Positions 45,477 through 54,343 are shown, counted from the first letter of the stretch. The stretch: DNA of 64,000 bases from JAZSNL01 sp045536365 (GCA_045536365.1 JAZSNL010000020.1:97162-161161); one strand, 5' to 3'. The notes: generated from the letters alone by a model not told the origin. Numbers and translations: made by a program.

Positions 45477-47073
45477 TAGTATGAAAAAAATTACAACATT
45501 TTTGTTAATCCTGTGGTCAAGTTTTTTAATTTTATTTATTACTTTTGGTTCAAGTGTTGCTTCAAAAGTATATCAGTATGTATTAGAAAAATTGAATCAA
45601 GAAGAATTTGAAATAGAAGATGTAAATTTTATTCTTGAAGAAGAATATTTAGTCGGTAATTCATATCATTTGAATTATACTGTTTTCCCTCATAATAATA
45701 TTGATCATGGATTAAAATTTGAATCATTGAATCCAGAAATATTTAGTGTATCAAAGGATGGATATATTACAGGATTAAGAACAAGTTCTGATAAAACAAC
45801 TGGTAAATTAAGAATAACTTCTTCAAAGGATTTATTATTTGAAAAAATTATTGATTTGAATTTTACCAAAACTTATCCGGATGATATTTTATTAAATCTT
45901 AGTTCTACTTTTAAAAAAGAAAATGATGTTTATATTGTCTATTTAAATACCCCTGTTGATATATTATTTTCAGTTGTAGGTGAACTTAATAAGATTACTG
46001 AAAGAGTACCAGAACTTATTTATGATCATGAAGTGTTTGATAAAACAAGTACATATGTTTTATTACCTAAGAAAAAAGTTGATGAAACTACAATTAGCGT
46101 AAAATTGAATAATTTCTTAAAGGAAATCAAAGTTAAAGTTATTGATATTGTTGATGATCCTGAAATGTATGAATTAAATTCACAAATAACAAATTTTGTT
46201 ATGAATCAAGGATCAAATGAAGGTGACATATATTATACTGGTTCTAATATTTATGCAAAATTATATAATGGTAATTATAATATTATTGCACCTCATACAT
46301 TCGCCTCATCAAATCCTGAGATAGCTAGTGTATCTAATCATTCGATTGTTCCTAAAAAAGCAGGAGAGGTTACTATTACCGCAACGCTTTTTAATGGTGT
46401 TAAAGTTTCTAAAACTATTCAAATTAGAAATAAAATATATTTACCTGAAATAACAGGTTTAGATTTTACAGAAAATAATAGTGTAGATATATATTCAAAT
46501 GAATCTGCTTTAATTGATATTGTATTTCCTTTAACTGCTGAATTTACTGATTATCAAATTATATATGATGAAGAAGCCCTTGAACTTAAAAAAATAAGTG
46601 AATTTCAATATCAACTTACCGCAATCCATGAAGGTACACATAGTTTTAAAATTGTTGTTGATGATGGATATAAAACAGAAGAAAGATTATATACTTTAAA
46701 TGTTACTAAAAATAGTAAATTTATATATTTCTTTAGAGTATATTTGCCAACTATTGTGCCAAAGGTTATGGGACATATGGCCTTGTTTGCGGTAGAGGGA
46801 TTATTTGTTGTTTTATTTATTGTATTTAATTTATCTAATAAAAAATTAAAGAGTTTTATTTGTTTTGTATCTATTGGAACCTTCTGTGCTGGTATTACAG
46901 AGTTTATACAACTATTTATACCTGGTAGAAGCGGAAGGTTTGAAGATATGGCTTTTGATTTGGTAGGGTATATATTAGGTTCAATCTTGTTTTATATAAT
47001 TTATCAACTTATAAAAGGTATTATTTATTTAATAAAAAAATTATCTGAAAAGAAAGCAAAATGTAAAAATTAG
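45469..47073 (+). CDS. Membrane protein with extracellular Ig-like domains and C-terminal VanZ-like domain
   Basis: The protein has an N-terminal helix (about 8-30), an extracellular part with two Big_2-like modules (SLNPEIFSVSKDGYITGL; SNPEIASVSNHSIVPKKAG) and a C-terminal four-helix VanZ-like region. The VanZ core residues are seen in ITEFIQLFIPGRSGRFEDM. VanZ-type proteins confer low-level teicoplanin resistance or have wall-related roles; this one looks like a surface-sensing variant. The start is uncertain: TTG 45460 has the best SD spacing (AGGG), while ATG 45469 and ATG 45481 are alternatives. All overlap or nearly touch the end of mntP. Confidence 0.7.
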   Translation: MHNSMKKITTFLLILWSSFLILFITFGSSVASKVYQYVLEKLNQEEFEIEDVNFILEEEYLVGNSYHLNYTVFPHNNIDHGLKFESLNPEIFSVSKDGYITGLRTSSDKTTGKLRITSSKDLLFEKIIDLNFTKTYPDDILLNLSSTFKKENDVYIVYLNTPVDILFSVVGELNKITERVPELIYDHEVFDKTSTYVLLPKKKVDETTISVKLNNFLKEIKVKVIDIVDDPEMYELNSQITNFVMNQGSNEGDIYYTGSNIYAKLYNGNYNIIAPHTFASSNPEIASVSNHSIVPKKAGEVTITATLFNGVKVSKTIQIRNKIYLPEITGLDFTENNSVDIYSNESALIDIVFPLTAEFTDYQIIYDEEALELKKISEFQYQLTAIHEGTHSFKIVVDDGYKTEERLYTLNVTKNSKFIYFFRVYLPTIVPKVMGHMALFAVEGLFVVLFIVFNLSNKKLKSFICFVSIGTFCAGITEFIQLFIPGRSGRFEDMAFDLVGYILGSILFYIIYQLIKGIIYLIKKLSEKKAKCKN

Positions 47074-47106
47074 ACTTTATTCAATTATGAATAAAGTCTT
47101 TTACTT
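47072..47106 (+). terminator. Terminator after the VanZ-like gene
   Basis: AGACTTTATTCA (47072-47083) pairs with TGAATAAAGTCT (47088-47099) around ATTA, followed by a T-rich stretch. Confidence 0.92.
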
Positions 47107-47141
47107 TTTTACTCATATTTTAACTAACTAATTGTAAAATA

Positions 47142-47150
47142 TGGTATAAT
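47142..47150 (+). promoter_or_regulatory. Extended -10 promoter of the MurNAc operon
   Basis: TGGTATAAT fits the extended -10 (TGnTATAAT). The -35 region is poor. It lies 24 bases before the first start codon of the operon. No cre-like site was found here. Confidence 0.6.
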
Positions 47151-47173
47151 AAATAAAAGAAAGGGTGATAAAT

Positions 47174-47995
47174 ATGGAACAACAAGAAAAAAAGATGAAG
47201 TCAAAGTTGTTTATATTTTTTGAATGGGTATTTAATTTATTAGTATCTAATGTTTTAATATTATTACCTATTGTGCCTACAGTTGCTTATTTTAGGTTTT
47301 TTGTTAATGAAGAAAATGCAAGTAGTCCTGTTAATGTTGCGATTTTAGCAATTACTTTAGCTTTATTTGCTGTTTCATTATTCCCTAATATTACCGCATG
47401 TACTAAAACAATGAAAGATGGTATTGAAACTGATATTATATTTAAAACTCATTTTAGAAATTTAAAAGAGTGTTTTAAAAAATCTTTTGTGTTGGGAATA
47501 ATTTTCTTTATTATTCTATCTATTATTATTTTTGGATTATTATTCTATATTTTCCAAGATTTTAATTCTATTCACATTGATCAGACTTTATTTGAAAAAA
47601 TAGGGGAAAAGGCATCTTCAGCTGGTGTAGTAGTGATGTTTGTTGCGATGATATTTTTATTATTAATGGCTTCAAATGTGCCTTTAATTATTATTAATTT
47701 TAAGAAGTTAACAGTAGGAGAAATAATTAGATCTGCATTTTATCTTGCTTTTAGATATTTCTTAACTACGTTTATATTATTTGTTTTATTAGTATTTTCA
47801 GTTGGTATTGGTATTTTATGTTTTTTAAGTCAAATGGCAATACTGTTATTATTATGGATGATGATAGGTATCTCTTTACCTATTATGTTAGGAACAAAAA
47901 TTACAAAACCAATTTTTTATATGTTAGAGAAAAAACAATTTGAAAGAATTATGCATTATGATGAGGAGGATGATTTAGATGATCTTGAATTCTAG
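47174..47995 (+). CDS. DUF624 (YesL-like) membrane protein heading the MurNAc operon
   Basis: The 273-residue protein has about six helices and the DUF624 layout (VFNLLVSNVLILLPIVPTVAYFRF, then LKECFKKSFVLGIIFF). ATG 47174 is used instead of GTG 47165 because GAAAGGG lies eight bases upstream of it. It ends in an acidic tail (HYDEEDDLDDLEF) and overlaps namZ by 17 bases. The other DUF624 gene at 17358 also sits in an amino-sugar operon; the function is unknown but the link is repeated. Confidence 0.75.
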   Translation: MEQQEKKMKSKLFIFFEWVFNLLVSNVLILLPIVPTVAYFRFFVNEENASSPVNVAILAITLALFAVSLFPNITACTKTMKDGIETDIIFKTHFRNLKECFKKSFVLGIIFFIILSIIIFGLLFYIFQDFNSIHIDQTLFEKIGEKASSAGVVVMFVAMIFLLLMASNVPLIIINFKKLTVGEIIRSAFYLAFRYFLTTFILFVLLVFSVGIGILCFLSQMAILLLLWMMIGISLPIMLGTKITKPIFYMLEKKQFERIMHYDEEDDLDDLEF

Positions 47996-49139
47996 AAAAA
48001 CAATATTAGGTATTGAAAGAGTAGATGAATATAAAGAAATTTTTGAAAATAAAAGAATAGGATTAATTACTAATCCTACTGGTATTACAGGAGATTTTGT
48101 TTCTTCTATTGATGTTTTACTTAAAAAAACAAACTTAGTTGCATTATTTTCACCAGAACATGGTGTTCGAGCAAGTCTTCAAGCAGGACAACAATTAAGT
48201 ACTTATACTGATGAAGAAACTGGTTTACCAGTATATAGTTTATATGGTAAATCTAAGAAACCATCTAAAGAAATGATGGATGAACTTGATATTATATCAA
48301 TTGATATTCAAGATAATGGTTCTAGATATTATACTTTTATTTACACAATGGCTTATTGTATGATGGCTTGTGCTGAATATGATAAAGAGTTTGTTGTATT
48401 TGATCGTCCTAATCCAATTAATGGTTTAAAGGTAGAAGGTAATATTTTAGATGTTGAAAAGTATCGTTCATTTGTTGGATATTATCCAATTGTTCAACGC
48501 CATGGTTTAACAATGGGTGAACTTGCTTTATTATTTAATAAAGAGTTTGGTATTAATTGTAAATTACATGTTATTCCGATGAAAAATTGGGAAAGAAAAA
48601 TGGACTTTGAAGAAACTGGTTTACCTTGGGTAATCCCTACGCCTAATCTTCCTAATATTTCTACTGCTTATGTATATAATGCAACATGTATTTTTGAAGG
48701 TACCAATGTTTCAGAAGGAAGAGGAACTACAACACCATTTGAACTAGTGGGTGCTCCTTGGATAAAATCAGAAAGATTAGCTGAAGAGTTGAACTCATAT
48801 AATTTAGAAGGAGTATACTTTAGACCTCAATACTATACTCCAACTTTCTCAAAATACGCAGGCGAATTATGTGGTGGGGTTTTTGTGCATATAACTAATC
48901 GTGAAAAGTTTAATAGTGTAAAAACTAGTTGGGTAATGTTACATCATATTAGAACAAAATATGCGGATAATTTCAAAATTAGTAAACCTTATGTTGAAGG
49001 TCGTCCTAGTTTATTTGAATTTGAAGCTGGTTGTGATGATGTTATTTTTAATAATACTTCACTTGAAGAACAACTAAATAAGGTAGAACAAGATTCTAAA
49101 AAGTTTGAAGAAATTAGAAAACCTTATTTAATTTACTAG
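47979..49139 (+). CDS. namZ: Exo-beta-N-acetylmuramidase NamZ (GH171, DUF1343)
   Basis: The 386-residue protein matches the DUF1343/NamZ family: KRIGLITNPTGIT near 25, the conserved LFSPEHGVRASLQAGQ near 57 with a likely catalytic Glu60, SIDIQDNGSRYYTFIYTM near 108 and the substrate-loop TPNLPNISTAYVYNAT near 225. NamZ releases single MurNAc from the non-reducing end of peptidoglycan fragments. The B. subtilis enzyme is secreted; here no signal peptide exists, so import of the glycan must come first. GAGGAGGA precedes the start. Confidence 0.95.
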   Translation: MILNSRKTILGIERVDEYKEIFENKRIGLITNPTGITGDFVSSIDVLLKKTNLVALFSPEHGVRASLQAGQQLSTYTDEETGLPVYSLYGKSKKPSKEMMDELDIISIDIQDNGSRYYTFIYTMAYCMMACAEYDKEFVVFDRPNPINGLKVEGNILDVEKYRSFVGYYPIVQRHGLTMGELALLFNKEFGINCKLHVIPMKNWERKMDFEETGLPWVIPTPNLPNISTAYVYNATCIFEGTNVSEGRGTTTPFELVGAPWIKSERLAEELNSYNLEGVYFRPQYYTPTFSKYAGELCGGVFVHITNREKFNSVKTSWVMLHHIRTKYADNFKISKPYVEGRPSLFEFEAGCDDVIFNNTSLEEQLNKVEQDSKKFEEIRKPYLIY

Positions 49140-49147
49140 GTGAGTAT

Positions 49148-50185
49148 ATGTATAAATACGGAGTTTCTATATTTACAGGTTTATCTGATTACACAAGAGA
49201 GGAAAATCTTAAGTATTTAAAAACTGCAAGTGAAATGGGATGTGAAGTTATTTTTTCATCTGCACATATTAATGAAGCAGAAAAAGAGATTAACGAATTA
49301 GAAGAATTAGTTACTTTAGCTTCATCTTATGGTATGAAAGTTAGTTTAGATGTATCTAAACCCATGATGAGTAATTTTAATGTTCCTAAAGGATTATATG
49401 CGTTAAGATTAGATTATGGTTTTTCATTAGATGAAATTGTTGAAATGTCTAATAATGCAGAGTTTTTTGTAGAATTAAATGTTTCTGTTTTAAATAAAAA
49501 TGATATTAATGTTTTAATTGAAAAAGGATTAAATATTTCAAGAACCAGAGCAAGCTTTAATTATTATCCTAAGCTTTACACAGGACATGATATACAGACA
49601 TGTCAAGATATTATAAATGAATGTCATAAATATAATATTCCTGTACTTGGTTTTCTTCCATCAAAAGTAGGACATCGTCCTCCTTTATATGAAGGATTAC
49701 CAACAATTGAAAATCATCGTTATATTGATCTTGATTTAGCGATTGAAGAAATGAAAGCAATAGGATTTGATGAAATTGCATTTGGTGATGCGTATGCGTC
49801 AACTTTAGAAATTAAAAAGTTAAAAGAACATCAAAATGAAGAATTATATTTATATATGAAAAAGGAACAAAATGTTCCTTTAGAATGTTTAGATATTTTA
49901 GAGGGTATATATCGTATTAGACCTGATTTAAATTCATACATGATTAGAGTTACTTCAAAAAGAGGTAAATATGATATAAAAGAATTTAATACAGTTGAAA
50001 GATGTTATTTAGATGTTACTATAGATAATCTAAATTTTAAAAGATATAAAGGTGAAATTTGTATTGTATTAAAAGATTTACCGAAAGATGAAAGAGTTAA
50101 TGTTATTGGTAAATTATATACAACAGAATTCTTATTAGAGAGCGTTAAAAATAAAAAAAGTTTTAGAATAATTCCCATAGAATAA
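49148..50185 (+). CDS. mupG: MupG-type 6-phospho-N-acetylmuramidase (GH170, DUF871)
   Basis: The 345-residue protein fits DUF871/MupG: YGVSIFTGLSDYTREENLKY at the start, a TIM barrel (CEVIFSSAHINEAE, GMKVSLDVSKPM, LRLDYGFS) and a small C-terminal beta domain. S. aureus MupG cleaves MurNAc-6-phosphate-GlcNAc produced by a MurNAc PTS. No PTS gene is visible in the window, so the source of the phosphorylated disaccharide is unclear. It starts nine bases after namZ. Confidence 0.92.
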   Translation: MYKYGVSIFTGLSDYTREENLKYLKTASEMGCEVIFSSAHINEAEKEINELEELVTLASSYGMKVSLDVSKPMMSNFNVPKGLYALRLDYGFSLDEIVEMSNNAEFFVELNVSVLNKNDINVLIEKGLNISRTRASFNYYPKLYTGHDIQTCQDIINECHKYNIPVLGFLPSKVGHRPPLYEGLPTIENHRYIDLDLAIEEMKAIGFDEIAFGDAYASTLEIKKLKEHQNEELYLYMKKEQNVPLECLDILEGIYRIRPDLNSYMIRVTSKRGKYDIKEFNTVERCYLDVTIDNLNFKRYKGEICIVLKDLPKDERVNVIGKLYTTEFLLESVKNKKSFRIIPIE

Positions 50186-50196
50186 AGGAGAACAAC

Positions 50197-51315
50197 ATGA
50201 GATATGCGGTAGGGTTAATGAGCGGAACTTCTCTTGATGGAGTAGATGCGAGTTTAGTATTGATCACAGATGATAGAAAATATCAATTAGTTGAATATAT
50301 TTTATATCCTTATACGGAAGAGATTAAAAATAAAATATTAGATGCTTCTTCAATTGAAACATCTAATGTTCAAAAAATTTGTAGTTTGAATTTTGAAATA
50401 AGCCATATTCATGTAGAAGCTATTAAGAAACTTATGGAAAAAGCTAATTTTGATATTAAAGATGTTGACTTTATTGCATATCATGGGCAAACTATTTGGC
50501 ATAATCCTAACAGAACAGAAAAGTATGTTTCTAGTACTTTACAAATAGGAGATGCGAGTGTTATAAGTTATGCTTTTAATAAGATGGTAATAAATAATTT
50601 CCGTACGGCAGATGTTGCTGCAGGAGGAGAAGGAGCTCCGCTTGTCCCTTATGCGATTTTTAAATTATATCAAAAGGATGATTTATCTGTTGCTTTCCAA
50701 AATATTGGAGGAATTGGTAATGTAACTTATTTACCAAAAAGTGGTAAAGTAGATGATGTTATTGCGTTTGATACGGGACCTGGTAACATGCTTATTGATG
50801 GTGCGATGAAAAAGTTATTTAATTTACCTTATGATGATGGTGGGGAAATTGCTTTTAAAGGAAATATTAATATTGATGTTTTAAATTCTTTATTATGTGA
50901 TGAATATTTTATTCAAATACCTCCTAAAAGTACAGGACGTGAAAAATATAATGAAGAATATTTAAATAGAGTTATTGACAAAGTATTGTTAAAAGGAACG
51001 AAAGAAGATGTTATTACAACCCTTTCTGCTTTTACTGCTGAGTCAATAATTAGTCAAATTAGCTTATATTTACCAGAAATTGATAAATTAATTGTTTCTG
51101 GTGGTGGTGCTCATAATGAATATATTATGAATTATTTACGTGAAAAAACGAATTATATTGTTGAAAAAGCTGAATATATGGATGCGTTAGAATCATTATG
51201 TTTTGTTGTTTTAGGTGATGCGACAATAAATAATGAACCTTCAAACATTCCAAATGTTACAAACGCAAGAGAAAAAGTTATATTAGGTAGTATCACTCTA
51301 CCTCCAAGGAGATAA
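50197..51315 (+). CDS. anmK: Anhydro-N-acetylmuramic acid kinase AnmK
   Basis: The 372-residue sugar kinase shows the AnmK N-terminus AVGLMSGTSLDGVDASLV, the AYHGQTIWHNP motif near 98, QNIGGIGNVTYLP near 168 and FDTGPGNMLIDGAM near 190 with the catalytic Asp. It opens 1,6-anhydroMurNAc and phosphorylates it to MurNAc-6-phosphate, the substrate of MurQ encoded next. AnmK is best known from Gram-negative recycling, where lytic transglycosylases make the anhydro sugar; here the source could be foreign peptidoglycan. The SD AAAGGAG is good. Confidence 0.96.
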   Translation: MRYAVGLMSGTSLDGVDASLVLITDDRKYQLVEYILYPYTEEIKNKILDASSIETSNVQKICSLNFEISHIHVEAIKKLMEKANFDIKDVDFIAYHGQTIWHNPNRTEKYVSSTLQIGDASVISYAFNKMVINNFRTADVAAGGEGAPLVPYAIFKLYQKDDLSVAFQNIGGIGNVTYLPKSGKVDDVIAFDTGPGNMLIDGAMKKLFNLPYDDGGEIAFKGNINIDVLNSLLCDEYFIQIPPKSTGREKYNEEYLNRVIDKVLLKGTKEDVITTLSAFTAESIISQISLYLPEIDKLIVSGGGAHNEYIMNYLREKTNYIVEKAEYMDALESLCFVVLGDATINNEPSNIPNVTNAREKVILGSITLPPRR

Positions 51316-51317
51316 TT

Positions 51318-52223
51318 ATGGACTTAAATAAAATATCAACGGAATTAAGAAATCCTAATACAATGGATATAGATATCGTATCTACGAAAGAAATTTTAGT
51401 TAAAATTAATAATGAAGATAAAAAAGTAGCTTATGTTATTGAAGAAAAATTAGATCAAATTACTGTAGTTGTAGATAAAATAGTAGAAGCTTTTAATAAA
51501 GGTGGAAGACTAATTTATATGGGTGCTGGAACAAGTGGAAGACTTGGTGTATTAGATGCGGTTGAGTGCCCTCCTACTTACGGAACACCTAAAGAAATGG
51601 TAATTGGTTTAATGGCAGGCGGAATCGATGCGTTAGAGTTTGCGGTGGAAGGTGCAGAAGATAGCGTTGAGCTTGCGGTTGAAGATTTAACAAGGGTTAA
51701 TGTTAATGAAAATGATATTGTTGTTGGTATTGCTGCAAGCGGAAGAACTCCTTATGTAGTAGGTGGTATTAAATTTGCTAAGGAAAAAGGAGCAATGACT
51801 TCATGTATTACAACTAGTTTAAATAGTATTCTTGCCCAAACTGTTGATTATCCAATTGAAGTTGTTACTGGAGCTGAGGCTATTACTGGTTCTACAAGAA
51901 TGAAATCTGGTACTGCTCAAAAGCTTGTTTGTAATATGTTAACTACTGCTAGCATGATTAAAATGGGTAAAGTGTATGAAAATTTAATGATTGATATGCA
52001 ACCTACTAATGAAAAATTAGTTGCAAGAGCAGAAAAAATGTTAATGGAAGTAACTGGATTAGACCGTGAAGGTGCTAAAGAATACATTAAAAAATATGGA
52101 AATGTTAAAAGATCAATGTTTGCGTATTTAACAGGTATTGAAAATATTAGTGTAATCGATGAATATTTAGCTAAAACAAAAGGAAATATTCGTTTAGCAT
52201 TAAAACTTGCTAAGGAGGAGTAA
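51318..52223 (+). CDS. murQ: N-acetylmuramic acid 6-phosphate etherase MurQ
   Basis: The 301-residue SIS-domain enzyme carries the MurQ signatures: STELRNPNTMDIDIVST at the start, YMGAGTSGRLGVLDAVECPP near 68, GLMAGG near 92 and TGSTRMKSGTAQKLVCNMLT near 190. It splits the lactyl ether of MurNAc-6-phosphate to GlcNAc-6-phosphate and D-lactate. It follows anmK by two bases. Its product needs NagA before NagB can act; nagA must be elsewhere. Confidence 0.97.
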   Translation: MDLNKISTELRNPNTMDIDIVSTKEILVKINNEDKKVAYVIEEKLDQITVVVDKIVEAFNKGGRLIYMGAGTSGRLGVLDAVECPPTYGTPKEMVIGLMAGGIDALEFAVEGAEDSVELAVEDLTRVNVNENDIVVGIAASGRTPYVVGGIKFAKEKGAMTSCITTSLNSILAQTVDYPIEVVTGAEAITGSTRMKSGTAQKLVCNMLTTASMIKMGKVYENLMIDMQPTNEKLVARAEKMLMEVTGLDREGAKEYIKKYGNVKRSMFAYLTGIENISVIDEYLAKTKGNIRLALKLAKEE

Positions 52224-52227
52224 TTTA

Positions 52228-52974
52228 ATGATAGTTAGACAAATGGAGTTAGTTTCTACTCATAAACATAAGAAATTTACACTTCGTGGATTGTGGACAT
52301 TACCTGATGGAATTAGTGAAAGTTTAATTGTTATGTTCCATGGATACACAGGACATAAGAATGAAAATGGATTTTTATTCCGTCATTTATCTAGATTATT
52401 AGCTGAAAAAGGTATTTCAACAATAAGATATGATTTTATGGGTAGTGGTGATAGTGATGGTGAATTTAGTGATATGACTTTCTTTACTGAACTTGAAGAT
52501 GCAAGAAATATTATTAATCAAGCTTATATGTTAAATAATTATAAGAATGTTATTGTTCTTGGTTTTTCAATGGGCGGTGCTATTGCAACTAGAGTATCTT
52601 TAGAATTGCAAGATAAAATAGATAAATTAATTTTATTATCACCTGCCGGATCTATTAATAAAATTGCCGCAAGATCTTTTGAAGGTAATGATTTAGAAGT
52701 TTTAGATTTAGGTGGATATTATTTACATCGTGATTTCTATGATACTTTAGTAGGATATGACATGTATAAAGATATTGAAACTTTTAAAAAACCTGTTGTA
52801 ATTATTCATGGCGAAGAAGATCAAGCTGTAGATATTTCTTATGGTAAAAAGTATGATGATTTATATCCTCATAGTGTTATGTATACTATTCCTAATTCTC
52901 CACATTGTTATACAAAGGTTGAGTATCGTGAATTAGTTGATGAATATATATTAAGATTTTTAGGAAAAAAATAA
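52228..52974 (+). CDS. Alpha/beta hydrolase
   Basis: The 248-residue hydrolase shows the oxyanion region MFHGYTGHKNENG near 37, nucleophile elbow GFSMGG near 113, acid HGEEDQAVD and the catalytic His in NSPHCYT. It resembles cinnamoyl/feruloyl-type esterases and has no signal peptide. As the last gene of the MurNAc operon it could remove O-acyl groups from wall sugars or be unrelated. ATG 52228 is preferred to TTG 52207 because AAGGAGG lies just upstream of it. Confidence 0.85.
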   Translation: MIVRQMELVSTHKHKKFTLRGLWTLPDGISESLIVMFHGYTGHKNENGFLFRHLSRLLAEKGISTIRYDFMGSGDSDGEFSDMTFFTELEDARNIINQAYMLNNYKNVIVLGFSMGGAIATRVSLELQDKIDKLILLSPAGSINKIAARSFEGNDLEVLDLGGYYLHRDFYDTLVGYDMYKDIETFKKPVVIIHGEEDQAVDISYGKKYDDLYPHSVMYTIPNSPHCYTKVEYRELVDEYILRFLGKK

Positions 52975-53001
52975 AAGGCTAGGATTACCTAGCCTTTTTT
53001 T
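52973..53001. terminator. Bidirectional terminator between the MurNAc operon and trpS
   Basis: AAAAGGCTAGG (52973-52983) pairs with CCTAGCCTTTT (52988-52998) around ATTA. It has T residues downstream and A residues upstream, so it can serve both convergent genes. Confidence 0.93.
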
Positions 53002-53010
53002 GAAAGGAAA

Positions 53011-54009
53011 TTATTTTCTACCTAAACCCATTTTACGTTTCACTTTAGAAACCATTTTAGCGGCAAAATAGCTTGCTTTTTCGCGTCCTTGATTTAAAAC
53101 TTCATCGATATAAGGACTATCAATATATTCTTTGTATTTGTCTTGAATTGGTTTTAAAATGTTAACAACACTATCGGCTACAGCTTTTTTAAATTCACCA
53201 TATCCTTTTCCGTTGTATTCTTTTACAATTTCTTCAATTGGTTTACCGCTACAACATGACATAATAGTTAATAAATTAGATACACCTGGTTTATTAATAG
53301 GATCATATATTATAGATCCTTCACTATCTGTTACTGCTGAAGCGATTTTCTTTCTTATTATATTTTCTTCATCTAATAAGAAGATGCATGCTTTTTGATC
53401 AGGGTCTGATTTTGACATTTTCTTTAAAGGATTTTGTAATGACATTATTTTAGCACCTTGTTTAAAGATTAATGGTTCAGGAACATTAAATGTAGGACTG
53501 AAACGATTATTAAATCTCTCAGCAAGATTTCTTGATAATTCTAAGTGTTGTTTTTGATCTTCGCCAACTGGTACATAATCGGCGTTATAAAGTAAGATAT
53601 CTCCAGCCATTAATACTGGATATGTAAGTAATGCGCTTGATACACCACTTACTTGTTTTTCTTTTTTATCTTTATATTGTGTCATTCTTTCTAATTCACC
53701 TAAGTATGTTATTGTTTGTAGTAAATATCCCATTTCAGCATGTTCTTTAACTTCTGATTGAATAAATAATGATGTTTTTTCCGGGTCTAATCCACAAGCA
53801 AGATATACTGCCGCAAGTGAACGGATATTTTTTCTCAATGTTGTTGGATCTTGAGGAACAGTGATTGAATGCAAATCAGCAATAAATACGAAGATATTGC
53901 ATTCTTCTTCAAAATTTTCTTGTAAATATACAAAATTTTTGATTGCTCCTAAGAAATTACCTAATGTCATTTGGCCTGATGGTTGAATTCCTGATAATAT
54001 AGTTTTCAT
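53011..54009 (-). CDS. trpS: Tryptophan--tRNA ligase TrpS
   Basis: The 332-residue class I synthetase has SGIQPSGQMTLGNFLGA (HIGH-like region) near 6 and KMSKSDP near 200, with GEDQKQHLELSRN before it. It charges tRNA-Trp. Met at 54009 is chosen because the AAGGAGG site lies just upstream on the minus strand (54015-54021). The open frame extends 41 codons further back, but that stretch lies inside the T-box leader and is not translated. It is transcribed convergently to the MurNAc operon. Confidence 0.97.
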   Translation of the reverse strand: MKTILSGIQPSGQMTLGNFLGAIKNFVYLQENFEEECNIFVFIADLHSITVPQDPTTLRKNIRSLAAVYLACGLDPEKTSLFIQSEVKEHAEMGYLLQTITYLGELERMTQYKDKKEKQVSGVSSALLTYPVLMAGDILLYNADYVPVGEDQKQHLELSRNLAERFNNRFSPTFNVPEPLIFKQGAKIMSLQNPLKKMSKSDPDQKACIFLLDEENIIRKKIASAVTDSEGSIIYDPINKPGVSNLLTIMSCCSGKPIEEIVKEYNGKGYGEFKKAVADSVVNILKPIQDKYKEYIDSPYIDEVLNQGREKASYFAAKMVSKVKRKMGLGRK

Positions 54010-54021
54010 AAAAACCTCCTT

Positions 54022-54248
54022 AAAATAAAAAAAGTCCTTTATAGAAAAAGGACGAAAATTCCGTGGTACCACCTTAATTTGAAAACTAAAAGTTTTCCTC
54101 ATACATTTAACGCATAGTTTACGGAAAAGCATTTCCTCTTTTCACATCAAAGGCCCATTCATTAATTGTTAATATAGTATTCCACCAACCTACTACTCTC
54201 TATGAATAACATTATTAATTACTATTCCTTATCAAATGTTTTAGTTAT
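54022..54248 (-). promoter_or_regulatory. Tryptophan T-box leader riboswitch
   Basis: Read on the minus strand, the leader contains the T-box sequence AAGGTGGTACCACGG (54061-54075), which binds the tRNA acceptor end, and a terminator stem GTCCTTT/AAAGGAC (54034-54053) with a T-run. The probable specifier is TGG (54155-54157) in GAATGGGCC, and GGTTGGTGGAA upstream fits Stem I. Uncharged tRNA-Trp would stabilise the antiterminator and turn on trpS. Confidence 0.92.
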
Positions 54249-54254
54249 GCCTTG

Positions 54255-54283
54255 ATTATAATTAAAAGATAAATAAAAGTCAA
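54255..54283 (-). promoter_or_regulatory. trpS promoter
   Basis: On the minus strand TTGACT (54278-54283) and TATAAT (54255-54260) are 17 bp apart. Its -35 stands only four bases from the -35 of the divergent promoter at 54288. Confidence 0.85.
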
Positions 54284-54287
54284 GCGT

Positions 54288-54316
54288 TTGACAAAAATAA
54301 AAATTACTTGTATAAT
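54288..54316 (+). promoter_or_regulatory. Promoter of the four-helix membrane protein gene
   Basis: TTGACA (54288-54293) and TATAAT (54311-54316) are separated by 17 bp, a near-consensus sigma-A promoter back-to-back with that of trpS. Confidence 0.85.
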
Positions 54317-54343
54317 AATAGCAAATTAGATGAGGTGTAGATT

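Noticed and set aside
52207..52227. TTG start for the alpha/beta hydrolase
   Set aside because: It precedes the AAGGAGG site, which is placed for ATG 52228.
53159..53398. 79-codon plus-strand frame within trpS
   Set aside because: Antisense shadow of a conserved synthetase gene.
54010..54132. 41-codon N-terminal extension of TrpS
   Set aside because: It runs through the T-box antiterminator and terminator and is not homologous to TrpS.
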